In this document: positions 55,461 to 64,000 of the stretch, piece by piece
Position numbering within the stretch: position 1 is the stretch's first letter
Layout: each line of letters starts with the position of its first letter
DNA from: Numidum massiliense
GTDB taxonomy: Bacteria > Bacillota > Bacilli > Thermoactinomycetales > Novibacillaceae
NCBI RefSeq assembly: GCF_001375555.1
Contig: NZ_CTDZ01000009.1
Coordinates: forward strand, 1,047,758 to 1,111,757
Length of the DNA stretch: 64,000 bases
Direction: 5' to 3'
The notes under the pieces: model-generated
Databases searched by the model: none
Seen by the model: the letters and a program-made list of their open reading frames with translations, nothing else
What the model was told of the DNA's origin: nothing
Made by a program: the position numbers and the translations under genes

Positions 55461-56305
55461 CAGCAACGATTATTGACGGCAAACAGCTTGCCGCCCAAAA
55501 ACGGAAACAACTAACCACCCGGGTAGAAGCGCTTGTACAACGAGGAGTAACGCCCGGATTGACCGTCATTCTCGTCGGCGACGATCCAGCGTCGGCGACG
55601 TACGTACGCGGGAAGGAGAAAGCGTGTCAAGCGGTCGGGATCAACTCCCGCGTCGTTCGCCTGCCGGCAGCGACGAGTGAAGCAGAGCTGCTCGCCCACG
55701 TGCATGCGTGTAACGAAGACGCATCTGTCGACGGTATTCTCGTGCAGCTACCCCTCCCGCGACACATCGATGAGCGGAAAATTATTCAAGCGATCGATCC
55801 GGCGAAGGACGTCGACGGGTTTCACCCGGTCAACATGGGAAACTTGGTGATCGGCACACCAGGTTTTCTGCCGTGTACCCCTTACGGCATTATGGAAATG
55901 TTTAAAGCGTACGACATTTCCCTTGCCGGCAAACACGCCGTCGTGATTGGGCGTAGCAACATCGTCGGCAAGCCGATCGCTTTGCTCATGCAGCGCGAAC
56001 ACGCGACGGTGACAATGTGTCATTCGCGTACACAAGACTTGGCCGAAGTGACGCGCACGGCGGATGTCGTCGTCGCTGCTGTCGGCCGAGCCCACCTCGT
56101 CACCGGCGACTTTATTAAACCGGGCGCCGTCGTCATCGACGTCGGCATGAACCGCCTACCGAACGGTAAACTGACAGGCGACGTCGCTTACGACGATGTA
56201 AAGGAGACCGCGGCATACATGACACCTGTTCCCGGCGGGGTCGGTCCGATGACGATTGCGATGTTGTTGTACAATACGGTGCAAAGTGCGGAGCAGCGGC
56301 TATAA
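55457..56305 (+). CDS. folD: Methylenetetrahydrofolate dehydrogenase/cyclohydrolase FolD
   Basis: 282 aa, ATG overlapping the previous stop by four bases. The bifunctional enzyme interconverts methylene- and formyl-THF. The catalytic YVRGKEKA region has tyrosine and lysine, GILVQLPLPRH and DPAKDVDGFHPVN are FolD signatures, and VIGRSNIVGKPIALLM is the NADP-binding loop. The C-terminal TPVPGGVGPMTIAMLL is fully conserved. Confidence 0.97.
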   Translation: MTATIIDGKQLAAQKRKQLTTRVEALVQRGVTPGLTVILVGDDPASATYVRGKEKACQAVGINSRVVRLPAATSEAELLAHVHACNEDASVDGILVQLPLPRHIDERKIIQAIDPAKDVDGFHPVNMGNLVIGTPGFLPCTPYGIMEMFKAYDISLAGKHAVVIGRSNIVGKPIALLMQREHATVTMCHSRTQDLAEVTRTADVVVAAVGRAHLVTGDFIKPGAVVIDVGMNRLPNGKLTGDVAYDDVKETAAYMTPVPGGVGPMTIAMLLYNTVQSAEQRL

Positions 56306-56355
56306 GTGGCAGCGCTGAGCAAATAACTTCACATTTTGCGGAGAGGAGAAGAGGT

Positions 56356-57753
56356 GTGACACAAGTGACTGTCGATGAGCGAAACGTGTGGACGATTGCC
56401 AACTTGAACCGCTACATTCGCGAGACACTCGACCGCGAGGTGCCGCTACAGTCGCTGTGGGTACGCGGCGAAATTTCTAACTTTAAACACCACGCGCGCG
56501 GTCACATGTATTTTACGTTAAAGGACGAAAGCAGCCGCATCAATGCCGTCATGTTTATGCGACAAAACCGTTTCCTCAAATTTAGGCCGAAAAATGGGGA
56601 CAACGTTCTCGTCCGCTGTAGCGTTTCCATGTATGAAATTGGCGGGCACGTGCAGCTGTACGTACAGGAGATGCAACCGGACGGTGTCGGCAGCTTATTC
56701 CTCGCCTTTGAGCAATTGAAGGAACGGTTGGCGCAAGAAGGGTTATTCGCTAGCGAGCGAAAGCGGGCACTCCCGCTGCACCCGCGGACGATCGGTGTCG
56801 TCACGTCTGCCACTGGGGCGGTCGTGCGCGACATCGTCACGACGACGCGCCGCCGCTCGCCGCATACGAACATTTTGCTGTTTCCGGCCGTCGTGCAAGG
56901 GGAGTATGCACCGCAGTCGATCGTGCAGGCGATCGCTCGTGCGAACGCAGACTACGGCGAGGAAATCGACGTGCTCATCGTCGGGCGCGGCGGTGGCTCG
57001 CTCGAAGAGTTGTGGGCGTTTAACGAAGAAATTGTCGCCCGCAGCATTTACGAATCGCACATCCCCGTCATTTCCGCTGTCGGCCATGAAACGGACGTGA
57101 CGATTGCCGACTTTGTGGCGGACGTGCGCGCGGCGACGCCTACCGCTGCGGCAGAACTAGCCGTCCCGTCAGCGCGGGAACTTAAGGAACGCGTCAACCG
57201 CGCGACAGGGCAGCTGCACGTCACTGTGGAACGGCGCCTTAGCGAGGCGCGCGAGCGACTGATGCGCTATCAGCAGTCGCCGGTTCTCAAGCGGCCGCTG
57301 ACGAGTTTGCGAGAATACGAACAGCGAGTCGACCACTTACATACTGCACTGCTACGGGTAGCGGCGACAGGCGTACAGCAGCGGCGAGCCGAACTCGCGC
57401 GCTGGCGAGACCGCCTGCAAGTGACGCGCCTTTACGCGCGGCAGCGCGTGCTGCAAAAAGAGTACGTCCGCCTACAAAATCGCTTACAGCAGCGAGTTGC
57501 GGACATTGCGCGGCAAAAGCGGATCTTCTTCGAAGCGAAGCTCGCACAGTTAGACGCGCTCAGTCCGCTGAAGGTGATGCAGCGCGGCTATTCGATCGCG
57601 TATCGGGAAAGCGATGGCCACATCGTCAAGCAACTGAACGACGTACAGCTAGGTGATATTGTACACGTCCACGTCGCCGACGGAAAATTAGATTGTCAAG
57701 TGTGGGGAATGGAGGAGATCGCGCATGACGGAAAACACACGGGAAAAAATTGA
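56356..57753 (+). CDS. xseA: Exodeoxyribonuclease VII large subunit
   Basis: 465 aa, GTG at 56356 with GGAGAGGAGAAGAGG upstream. An N-terminal OB fold (LWVRGEISNFKHHARGHMYF), the catalytic core with TSATGAVVRDIVTT, VGRGGGSLEELWAFNEE and SAVGHETDVTIADFVADVRA, and a long helical/coiled C-terminal region identify XseA. It overlaps xseB by 29 bp. ExoVII degrades single-stranded DNA in repair. Confidence 0.96.
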   Translation: MTQVTVDERNVWTIANLNRYIRETLDREVPLQSLWVRGEISNFKHHARGHMYFTLKDESSRINAVMFMRQNRFLKFRPKNGDNVLVRCSVSMYEIGGHVQLYVQEMQPDGVGSLFLAFEQLKERLAQEGLFASERKRALPLHPRTIGVVTSATGAVVRDIVTTTRRRSPHTNILLFPAVVQGEYAPQSIVQAIARANADYGEEIDVLIVGRGGGSLEELWAFNEEIVARSIYESHIPVISAVGHETDVTIADFVADVRAATPTAAAELAVPSARELKERVNRATGQLHVTVERRLSEARERLMRYQQSPVLKRPLTSLREYEQRVDHLHTALLRVAATGVQQRRAELARWRDRLQVTRLYARQRVLQKEYVRLQNRLQQRVADIARQKRIFFEAKLAQLDALSPLKVMQRGYSIAYRESDGHIVKQLNDVQLGDIVHVHVADGKLDCQVWGMEEIAHDGKHTGKN

Positions 57754-57976
57754 GCAGTTAACGTTTGAAGAAGCGATTGAGCGGTTAGAAACAGTCGTGC
57801 ACCAATTGGAGGACGGCGAAGTGCCGCTGGAGCAAGCGATCGAACTGTTTCAGGAAGGAATGACGTTGTCCAAGCAGTGTAGTGAAAAACTAGACAGCGT
57901 CGAGAGCCGCATCGAAATGTTAATCGAAGAGAATGGGGAATGGGTGAAGAAACCACTTGCTCCTGAGGAGGACTAG
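57725..57976 (+). CDS. xseB: Exodeoxyribonuclease VII small subunit
   Basis: 83 aa. LTFEEAIERLETVVHQLEDG and LEQAIELFQEGMTLSKQC are the conserved XseB helices; the C-terminus is acidic. It starts inside xseA (29-bp overlap) with GGAGGAG upstream, so translation is coupled. Confidence 0.94.
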   Translation: MTENTREKIEQLTFEEAIERLETVVHQLEDGEVPLEQAIELFQEGMTLSKQCSEKLDSVESRIEMLIEENGEWVKKPLAPEED

Positions 57977-57982
57977 CCGTCA

Positions 57983-58882
57983 TTGAATAATGATCTTCGT
58001 TTATTTTTACAAGAGCAGCGCACGCTCGTCGAGCGGGCGTTACAACAAGAAATCGCATCGCAGCGGGACGTGCCGACGATTTTACAAGAGGCGATGACAT
58101 ATTCCCTCTTAGGGGGAGGGAAACGGCTGCGCGCGATTCTCACCATCGCTACAGCGGAGGCGTTAGGTGCGGCGCCGACGGACGTCCTTCCGTTTGCTTG
58201 TGCCATCGAAATGATTCATACCTATTCGCTGATCCACGACGATTTGCCGGCCATGGACGACGACGACATGCGGCGCGGCAAACCGACAAACCACCGCGTG
58301 TACGGCGAAGCGACGGCAATTTTGGCCGGGGATGCGTTGCTGACAAAAGCGTTCGGCCTTATGAGTAAAAGTGTGCACACGTCTAAAGTAACGGCGGAAG
58401 ATCTATTGTATCTGATTGACGAAGCAGCGCGTGCTGCGGGAGCAGAGGGGATGGTCGGCGGGCAAGTCGACGACTTACTCGGCGAGAAGCGACAACTTGT
58501 GTTAGACGAACTCGTCCACATCCACCGGCGCAAAACAGGGGCGCTCCTTAAGCTGTCAGTGCGTGCGGGTGCGATTTTGGCAGCCGCGAGCGAGGTGCAG
58601 CTGGCTGCGCTCAGTCGTTACGCGGAAAATGTCGGGCTCGCGTTTCAAATTCAAGACGACATTCTCGACGTCGTCGGCGACCAACAAGTGATCGGCAAAC
58701 CGGTCGGCAGTGACGCTGCGCGAGAAAAAGCGACGTTCCCTGCCTTGCTCGGTTTGGAACAATCGCGGCAAAAAGTGTTGGCACTCGTCTCCGAAGCGAA
58801 AGAAGGGATTCGTAACGTGTCGGGGATTGCCGCTGACCGCCTTTGCGACCTCGCCGACTACGTCATTACACGTAACTACTAA
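57983..58882 (+). CDS. ispA: Farnesyl/geranyl diphosphate synthase (IspA)
   Basis: 299 aa, TTG start at 57983 with GAGGAGG upstream. The prenyl synthase motifs are GGGKRLRAILT, the first Asp-rich motif HDDLPAMDDDDMRRG, GDALLTKAF, and the second Asp-rich motif FQIQDDILDVVGD. The residues before the first motif (IHTYSL, no bulky F/Y pair) fit a C15 product. It makes the isoprenoid precursors for menaquinone and undecaprenyl carriers; dxs, which feeds it, lies 1.4 kb downstream past OLE RNA. Confidence 0.96.
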   Translation: MNNDLRLFLQEQRTLVERALQQEIASQRDVPTILQEAMTYSLLGGGKRLRAILTIATAEALGAAPTDVLPFACAIEMIHTYSLIHDDLPAMDDDDMRRGKPTNHRVYGEATAILAGDALLTKAFGLMSKSVHTSKVTAEDLLYLIDEAARAAGAEGMVGGQVDDLLGEKRQLVLDELVHIHRRKTGALLKLSVRAGAILAAASEVQLAALSRYAENVGLAFQIQDDILDVVGDQQVIGKPVGSDAAREKATFPALLGLEQSRQKVLALVSEAKEGIRNVSGIAADRLCDLADYVITRNY

Positions 58883-58943
58883 TTACGCGTAACTACTAAA
58901 TGGAGCTGTGTTAATTTTGTGTCATTATTCCAGCTATCCCCGA

Positions 58944-58973
58944 TTGAAAGGGCGATTTAACTTGTGTTATAAT
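58944..58973 (+). promoter_or_regulatory. Promoter of OLE RNA
   Basis: TTGAAA (58944-58949) and TATAAT (58968-58973) with an 18-bp spacer, between the ispA stop and the first conserved OLE bases. Transcription would start near 58980. Confidence 0.7.
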
Positions 58974-58979
58974 TGCCCT

Positions 58980-59600
58980 AATGCGATGGTGGAGTGGTGC
59001 ATTATCCTAGTCAGTCTAACCCTGTCGAAGACGGGGCTAAAAATCCGTTAAGGGCACATCGATGAAGTTCCTGGTGTTGGCTTGAGGCGCCCAGCTTTGG
59101 GCTGATGCTGGGAGTTAAGGTTGAAGGGCGATCCACAAGGGCATGTGGGCGACGACCCTTCTTCCGTGGAGACTCATGTTTGTCGCGCGAGGCCACCGCG
59201 CCGAAGGCGACGACTTGGGAATGAACCTGCATGCGGGGATTAAAACTTGTGTGTAGCGTAGCCTGCCTTGAGTGGGCGCGGAGGGGATTATCTTATTAAA
59301 AACGATGACTTCTCGGCCAAGAAGCGACTCGTTGATCGAGATATGAAATCCGCCCTGCAAAAGAGGCTAGAAGGTTTGTTAGACTGTTGAGGAAAACTCC
59401 TAGGCTGTCTGCTTTAGCAGGATTGTGCGAGGATTATAGTGCGGACTAAGTGGCAATCCAGTCCGACGCGGGGAAACCCCGTCGAGTAATGCTTAAAGGG
59501 AAACCGTCCAGGACGGCGACGCCTGGGTGCATTGCTGGGAAAACCTACTGGACCTAAGCCGTAATTTTTACTTGCGCAATTACCACTCCCCAAATGTACT
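58980..59600 (+). ncRNA. ole: OLE RNA (ornate large extremophilic RNA)
   Basis: About 620 nt between ispA and oapA without a credible protein frame, rich in stems and GA-rich joining segments, for example CCCAGCTTTGGGCTG near 59090, GTCCAGGACGGCGAC near 59508, and GGGTGCATTGCTGGGAAAAC near 59525. The place is exactly where OLE RNA is known: inside the isoprenoid/DNA-repair cluster nusB-folD-xseA-xseB-ispA and right upstream of the gene for its membrane partner OapA. OLE forms a membrane-bound ribonucleoprotein linked to tolerance of alcohols, cold and magnesium stress in Bacillus halodurans. Ends are approximate: the 5' end comes from the promoter, the 3' end from loss of structure near 59600. 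Confidence 0.9.
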
Positions 59601-59712
59601 TAATCTCGGCTCTTGTACCGAACCGTCTAAGGGACTGTTGTATATTATGGCCTTACAGGCCACAGAATATAACCATTGTACACGTTTTGCACAGACGACG
59701 GAGGCCTATTTA

Positions 59713-60324
59713 ATGATCCAACTATTTCGCGGATCGTTTCGTTGGACGGTCATCGTCACAGCTGTGACGTTTGTATTGGCCGCTATTTTCTCGGTAACGT
59801 CAAGCGTTTTTTTAAACGGGCTCCCATGGGGAATCGCTTTGTTACTGTTGTTCGTCATTGTCTCCTTTGGCATCGTCTTCGACGTCATCGGCATTGCGGC
59901 GACTGCGGCGGAGGAGAAACCGTTTCACTCGATGGCCGCGCAGAAAGTGCCGGGCGCTAAGCAAGCGATCGGGATCATCCGCAAGGCGGACCAAGTTGCC
60001 AACTTTTGTAACGACGTCGTCGGCGACGTCAGCGGGATCATTAGCGGTGCCGTGGCGCTTGCCGTTGTCACACAAATGGTAAGCTCGCTCCAACATCCGA
60101 CAAGTACCGTACAAGTTCTCATTAATACACTTTTAACGGCGATCGTCGCCGCGGTGACCGTCGGTGGCAAAGCGCTCGGAAAAACGTTTGCGATCCGCTA
60201 TGCGAATGAAATCGTCTTCCGCGTGGCCAAAATCTTTCACCTTTTAGACGTGCAGTTTAACATTAAACTGTTTGACATTCGTGCGCAAAAGCGCAAAAAA
60301 AAGAAACAGAAAGCGGGAAGTTAA
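59713..60324 (+). CDS. oapA: OLE-associated membrane protein OapA
   Basis: 203 aa from ATG 59713, with GGAGG at 59700-59704. In-frame sequence runs on upstream into the OLE RNA region and is not coding. Four hydrophobic segments: about residues 10-32, 35-57, near 120-140 and 145-165. KSV-type DVIGIAATAAEEKPFHSMAA with its conserved acidic stretch, and KAIGIIRKADQVANFCNDVVGD-like AIGIIRKADQVANFCNDV, resemble OapA of B. halodurans. The C-terminus is strongly basic (RAQKRKKKKQK), as expected for RNA binding at the membrane. dxs follows three bases later. Confidence 0.9.
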   Translation: MIQLFRGSFRWTVIVTAVTFVLAAIFSVTSSVFLNGLPWGIALLLLFVIVSFGIVFDVIGIAATAAEEKPFHSMAAQKVPGAKQAIGIIRKADQVANFCNDVVGDVSGIISGAVALAVVTQMVSSLQHPTSTVQVLINTLLTAIVAAVTVGGKALGKTFAIRYANEIVFRVAKIFHLLDVQFNIKLFDIRAQKRKKKKQKAGS

Positions 60325-60327
60325 AGA

Positions 60328-62226
60328 GTGTTCACTAATCAAATCGACTCACCCGACAAGTTAAAACAGCTGTCCCCCGAGGAGTTACCACAGGTAGCCA
60401 CCGAAATCCGCGAGTTTATCGTTGAACAGCTCAAATTTACCGGTGGACATTTGGGGGCCAATCTCGGTGTAGTTGAACTGACACTTGCGATGCACTACGT
60501 ATTTGACAGTCCCCGCGACAAGTTTATTTGGGACGTCGGTCACCAAGCTTACGTTCATAAAATACTGACCGGACGCGCCGACCAGTTCGATACGCTGCGT
60601 CAGTATAAAGGGCTTTGCGGCTTTCCGAAACGATCGGAAAGTGAGCACGACGTATGGGAAACGGGGCACAGTAGTACGTCCTTGTCTGCAGCGATGGGGA
60701 TGGCGGTAGCCCGCGACCTGAAAGGTGACGATTACAACATCGTCGCAGTCATCGGCGACGGTGCGATGACTGGTGGCATGGCGTTCGAAGCGCTCAACAA
60801 CATCGGTCACGAACAGAAAGACGTCATGATCGTCCTCAACGACAACGAAATGTCTATTGAGCAAAACGTCGGCGCGATGCACCACTATTTAGGGAAACTG
60901 CGCACCGACAAGCATTACAAAAAAGTAAAAGAAGAAGTCGAAACGTTGCTCAAACGCATTCCAGCGATTGGCGGACGAGTGGCGAAAACGATGGAGCGCC
61001 TTAAAGACAGTATCAAGTATATGCTCGTCTCTGGCGTTATTTTTGAAGAGTTAGGATTTACGTATTTAGGGCCGATCGACGGGCACAACGTGAAAGACGT
61101 CATAAAAACGTTAAAGCAGGGTGCCGATACGAAAGGGCCGGTACTCGTGCACGTCGTAACAAAAAAAGGCAAAGGGTATAAACCTGCCGAAGAAGCGACA
61201 GACAACATGCATGGCATCGGCGCCATTAAAGTTGAATCGGGTGCACTTAAAAGCACTCCGAAAGGCCCTAACTACAAAAACGTGTTCACCGATACACTGA
61301 TGGAACTGGCGGCAAAAGACGAACGCATCGTGGCGCTTACCCCGGCGATGCTCGGCGGCAGCGGACTGACGAAGTTTGCGAAGCGCTTTCCGGACCGTTG
61401 CTTCGACGTCGGCATTGCCGAACAGCATGCGGTGACGATGGCCGGCGGCATTGCCACGCAAGGGCTGAAACCGGTCGTCGCCATCTACTCGACTTTTTTG
61501 CAACGCGGCTACGACCAAGTTATTCACGATATCGTGCGTCAAAACTTAAACGTGTTTTTCGCGATTGACCGGGCGGGGTTCGTCGGTGCTGACGGCGAAA
61601 CGCACCAAGGGGTGTACGACATCGCCTTTTTGCGCTGTCTGCCAAACATTACGATTATGGCTCCGAAAGACGAAAATGAATTCCGGCACATGATTTACAC
61701 CGCGATCGAAGCGGATGGACCGACCGCCGTACGTTATCCGCGCGGCGAAGGGCTAGGCATACCGCTCGACGAGACGCTACAGGCGATTCCGGTTGGACAG
61801 TCAGAAGTGTTGCGCGAAGGGCGCGATGTCGCGTTAGTCGCCCTCGGCACGATGGTCCCGCTCGCTGTCGAAGCTGCGGAACTGCTTCAGCGCGAAGGAA
61901 TTAGTGCACGCGTCATTAACGCCCGCTTCGTCAAGCCGCTCGACGAGCAAATGATACTGAAGCAAGCGCGCGACAACATGCCGATCGTGACGATCGAAGA
62001 AGGGGTGCGACAAGGCGGATTCGGCAGTGCCGTCTTAGAGTTTCTCGCCGAGCGCCACATTCGCCACCTTGCGGTAGAGGTGATTGGGACACCGGACTAT
62101 TTCGTCGAACACGGCAGCGTGTCCGACTTGTATCGCGAAGTCGGTCTCACGCCAGAAAACATTGCTGCGCGGGCGCGCACGATAGCTTTAAAACGAGGGC
62201 GGCGAGCGCGAATTGCAGCAAAATAA
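60328..62226 (+). CDS. dxs: 1-deoxy-D-xylulose-5-phosphate synthase
   Basis: 632 aa, GTG start at 60328 (only a weak site upstream; it starts three bases after oapA, so coupling is likely). It condenses pyruvate and glyceraldehyde-3-phosphate, the entry to the MEP isoprenoid route. [47 protein letters not shown] with the ThDP motif, and [16 protein letters not shown] with the catalytic glutamate are all present. It links to ispA across OLE RNA. The next gene overlaps its 3' end by 14 bases. Confidence 0.97.
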   Translation: MFTNQIDSPDKLKQLSPEELPQVATEIREFIVEQLKFTGGHLGANLGVVELTLAMHYVFDSPRDKFIWDVGHQAYVHKILTGRADQFDTLRQYKGLCGFPKRSESEHDVWETGHSSTSLSAAMGMAVARDLKGDDYNIVAVIGDGAMTGGMAFEALNNIGHEQKDVMIVLNDNEMSIEQNVGAMHHYLGKLRTDKHYKKVKEEVETLLKRIPAIGGRVAKTMERLKDSIKYMLVSGVIFEELGFTYLGPIDGHNVKDVIKTLKQGADTKGPVLVHVVTKKGKGYKPAEEATDNMHGIGAIKVESGALKSTPKGPNYKNVFTDTLMELAAKDERIVALTPAMLGGSGLTKFAKRFPDRCFDVGIAEQHAVTMAGGIATQGLKPVVAIYSTFLQRGYDQVIHDIVRQNLNVFFAIDRAGFVGADGETHQGVYDIAFLRCLPNITIMAPKDENEFRHMIYTAIEADGPTAVRYPRGEGLGIPLDETLQAIPVGQSEVLREGRDVALVALGTMVPLAVEAAELLQREGISARVINARFVKPLDEQMILKQARDNMPIVTIEEGVRQGGFGSAVLEFLAERHIRHLAVEVIGTPDYFVEHGSVSDLYREVGLTPENIAARARTIALKRGRRARIAAK

Positions 62227-63037
62227 GCAGCGCATCGACACGTTACTCGTAGAAAAAGGTTTGTTTGCGACGCGGGAAAAAGCGAAAGCGGCGCTCATGG
62301 CAGGTCTCGTCCGCGTAGGCGGGGAACTCGTCGACAAGGCGGGGACGAAAGTGCCCGTACATGCCGATGTGCAAGTGACGGGAGCGCCTCATCCGTACGT
62401 CAGTCGTGGCGGGCTTAAATTGGAAGAGGCGTTGCGCGCCTTTGCGTACGACATGACGGGACGCGTCGTCATCGACGTCGGCGCGTCGACTGGCGGCTTT
62501 ACCGACTGTGCCCTGCAGCACGGCGCCACCCACGTGTACGCGGTCGACGTCGGCTACGGTCAACTCGACTGGAAGCTGCGGCAAGATGAACGTGTCACAG
62601 TGATGGAGCGAACGAACTTTCGCCATGTCGACCCCGACTGTTTTTCCGATCCCCGGCCCGACGTCGCCCTCATCGACGTCTCTTTTATATCTTTAGATAA
62701 AATTTTACCGAAATTGGGTGAGATTTTGCCGGAAGGCGGGACGATTCTCTCGTTAGTTAAACCGCAGTTTGAGGCCGGGCGAGAAAGCGTCGGCAAAAAA
62801 GGGATCGTGCGCGATCCCGCGGTGCATCGGGAAGTGTTAGCGCGCACCGTGCACATGGCGGAGACGCACGGCTTCCGCATGAGCGACGTGGCGTTTTCCC
62901 CAATTACCGGCAGCGAAGGGAACATCGAGTTTTTAGTCGCATGGCGCAAAGTAGCGCGAGCGTTACTGTCTGTAGACGACATCGCGCACCGCGTCGAGGA
63001 AACGGTCTCCCGTGCGCACCGCGAATTATCGCACTAA
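62213..63037 (+). CDS. yqxC: TlyA-family rRNA 2'-O-methyltransferase/haemolysin (YqxC-like)
   Basis: 274 aa, TTG start at 62213 inside the dxs 3' end. An N-terminal S4 RNA-binding domain ([21 protein letters not shown] split over residues 7-27) is followed by an FtsJ-type methyltransferase: [18 protein letters not shown] is the SAM motif, [16 protein letters not shown] and [17 protein letters not shown] are typical. TlyA methylates 16S and/or 23S rRNA in mycobacteria and thereby affects capreomycin sensitivity; Bacillus YqxC is less studied. B. subtilis also has yqxC after dxs. Confidence 0.95.
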   Translation: MQQNKQRIDTLLVEKGLFATREKAKAALMAGLVRVGGELVDKAGTKVPVHADVQVTGAPHPYVSRGGLKLEEALRAFAYDMTGRVVIDVGASTGGFTDCALQHGATHVYAVDVGYGQLDWKLRQDERVTVMERTNFRHVDPDCFSDPRPDVALIDVSFISLDKILPKLGEILPEGGTILSLVKPQFEAGRESVGKKGIVRDPAVHREVLARTVHMAETHGFRMSDVAFSPITGSEGNIEFLVAWRKVARALLSVDDIAHRVEETVSRAHRELSH

Positions 63038-63043
63038 TTTATG

Positions 63044-63075
63044 AACAGCTCCCACCGCGAGGAGGGGGCTGTTGG
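63044..63075 (+). terminator. Possible terminator after yqxC
   Basis: AACAGCTCCC pairs with GGGGGCTGTT across a ten-base loop with one mismatch, but no T run follows. GTGTCT-type short repeats (63077-63157) fill the rest of the gap to the next gene. Confidence 0.45.
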
Positions 63076-63182
63076 TGTGTCTCGGCGTGTCTAATCGGAA
63101 TGCCGGCGAGGGATAAGACGAACGTGAGCGCGTGTCTCAGCGTGTCTTAGCATGTCTTTAATTAGGGAAGGGAGAAATTGTG

Positions 63183-64000
63183 ATGGATTACAAACCGTTA
63201 GTTGAGGCGTATCGGGGCGGTACTTTGGAGAATGTGCACCACGGTGTCATTTGCGGTGTGTCCGATCGCGGTGAAGTCATTTATTCTGTCGGGGATGAAA
63301 ATCATTTGACGTTTCTGCGCTCCGCTGCGAAACCGTTACAGGCGATTCCTGCAATCACGCACGGTGTAGACAAAAAATTTGCTTTGTCCGCTCGCGAAGC
63401 GGCGCTGTTTGCCGCCTCGCACAGAGGTGAAACGTATCATATCGAAGCGCTCGATCGGATGGCGCAAAAAATGGGCATTGACGAAGCGGAGCTGCACTGT
63501 TTGCCGACATACCCGCTAAACGACGAACCGAAAGCAGCGTGTATTTACAATCACTTACCTAAACGGCGGATGTATCACAACTGTTCGGGTAAACATTTAG
63601 GCATGATCGGCTTGTGTAAACTGTTAGGGTACAGCGTCGACGGCTACTGGGAACAGGAACATCCCGTACAGAAAAAAATATTGCAGGTACTCGCAGCAAT
63701 GGCTGACTTCCCGCAACAGTCGATTAAACAAGGGATTGACGGATGTGGCGTACCAGTTTTTGCCCTGCCGCTCAAGCATTTAGCGCTTGCCTATATGAAA
63801 ATGGCCTGTCCGGACTTAATAGCCGACGAGGCGATGCGTTCGGCAGTGCAACGGATCGTTTCACTCATGAACGATCATCCTGAGATGATCGCGAGTTGGG
63901 GGTTTACATGTACAGCCCTCTTACTTGACGACAACATCGTCGCGAAAGGCGGCGCTCAAGGTGTATACTGCTTCGGATTGAAGAGAGAACGGCTCAGTTT
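63183..64000 (+). CDS. Asparaginase II family protein, N-terminal part
   Basis: The frame is open to the window edge (272 residues so far), ATG at 63183 with AGGGAG upstream. PLVEAYRGGTLENVHHGVI and FLRSAAKPLQAIPAI open the family (PF06089), and YHNCSGKHLGMIGLC carries the motif typical of these L-asparaginases. GIDGCGVPVFALPLKHLALAY follows as in the family. It should hydrolyse asparagine. It starts a new transcription unit about 145 bp after yqxC. Confidence 0.87.
   Translation, partial: MDYKPLVEAYRGGTLENVHHGVICGVSDRGEVIYSVGDENHLTFLRSAAKPLQAIPAITHGVDKKFALSAREAALFAASHRGETYHIEALDRMAQKMGIDEAELHCLPTYPLNDEPKAACIYNHLPKRRMYHNCSGKHLGMIGLCKLLGYSVDGYWEQEHPVQKKILQVLAAMADFPQQSIKQGIDGCGVPVFALPLKHLALAYMKMACPDLIADEAMRSAVQRIVSLMNDHPEMIASWGFTCTALLLDDNIVAKGGAQGVYCFGLKRERLS

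Noticed and set aside
56306-56355. Separate small gene between folD and xseA
   Set aside because: Only 50 bp, holding the xseA ribosome binding site.
59527-59712. In-frame N-terminal extension of OapA into the OLE RNA region
   Set aside because: The extension lacks a ribosome binding site and falls in structured RNA; the ATG at 59713 has GGAGG eight bases upstream and begins at the conserved protein start.

Overview
The window is chromosomal DNA from a Firmicute of the order Bacillales. Gene order follows Bacillus subtilis over long stretches: a division and cell-wall (dcw) cluster at the left; mntR-yqhO-yqhP-yqhQ-aroQ-yqhT-efp in the middle; and spoIIIAA-AH-accB-accC-yqhY-nusB-folD-xseA-xseB-ispA-dxs-yqxC at the right. 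The spoIIIA operon shows a spore former. Moderately high GC, many GTG and TTG starts, a B12-dependent ribonucleotide reductase and an OLE RNA locus suggest a thermophilic or extremophilic lineage, possibly near the Thermoactinomycetaceae. The species is inferred, not shown.

Layout. 1-8.4 kb: spoVE/ftsW (partial), murB, murA, an ISLre2-type insertion sequence, divIB, ftsA, ftsZ. 8.5-13.6 kb (minus): msrA and the 2-oxoglutarate dehydrogenase pair odhA-odhB, with a small group II intron scrap between odhB and msrA. 14.1-31.2 kb is an accessory region: an Erm(D)-like rRNA methyltransferase with an attenuator-type leader, a PerR-box catalase, an XRE-TPR regulator of RRNPP type, a TetR/ABC drug-exporter operon, a GNAT related to aminoglycoside acetyltransferases in a segment bracketed by 140-bp direct repeats, three SAM methyltransferases, a lipoprotein serpin, and a second identical IS copy. 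31.2-45 kb: NrdR-box-controlled nrdJ, then the mntR-efp block, a DUF441 protein, phosphosulfolactate synthase and an MFS exporter. 45-64 kb: the spoIIIA operon, fatty-acid genes accB-accC, the nusB-to-ispA cluster, OLE RNA with its partner oapA, dxs, a TlyA-type methyltransferase and the start of an asparaginase.

How the parts relate. The left block makes peptidoglycan precursors and the Z-ring machinery. The right block combines the forespore-mother cell feeding-tube proteins with acetyl-CoA carboxylase, folate and isoprenoid synthesis, and the membrane-associated OLE ribonucleoprotein. The accessory middle is rich in antibiotic-resistance-type functions (ribosome methylation, drug efflux, acetylation) with regulation visible in the DNA: leader peptide plus two terminators, paired TetR operators, PerR box, paired NrdR boxes.

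Main surprises: accB is broken by an exact 94-bp tandem duplication; the second IS copy has no target duplication although the first has a perfect one; the erm leader peptide carries an Arg-Phe-Arg motif; and the OLE RNA appears to have its own promoter inside the isoprenoid cluster.
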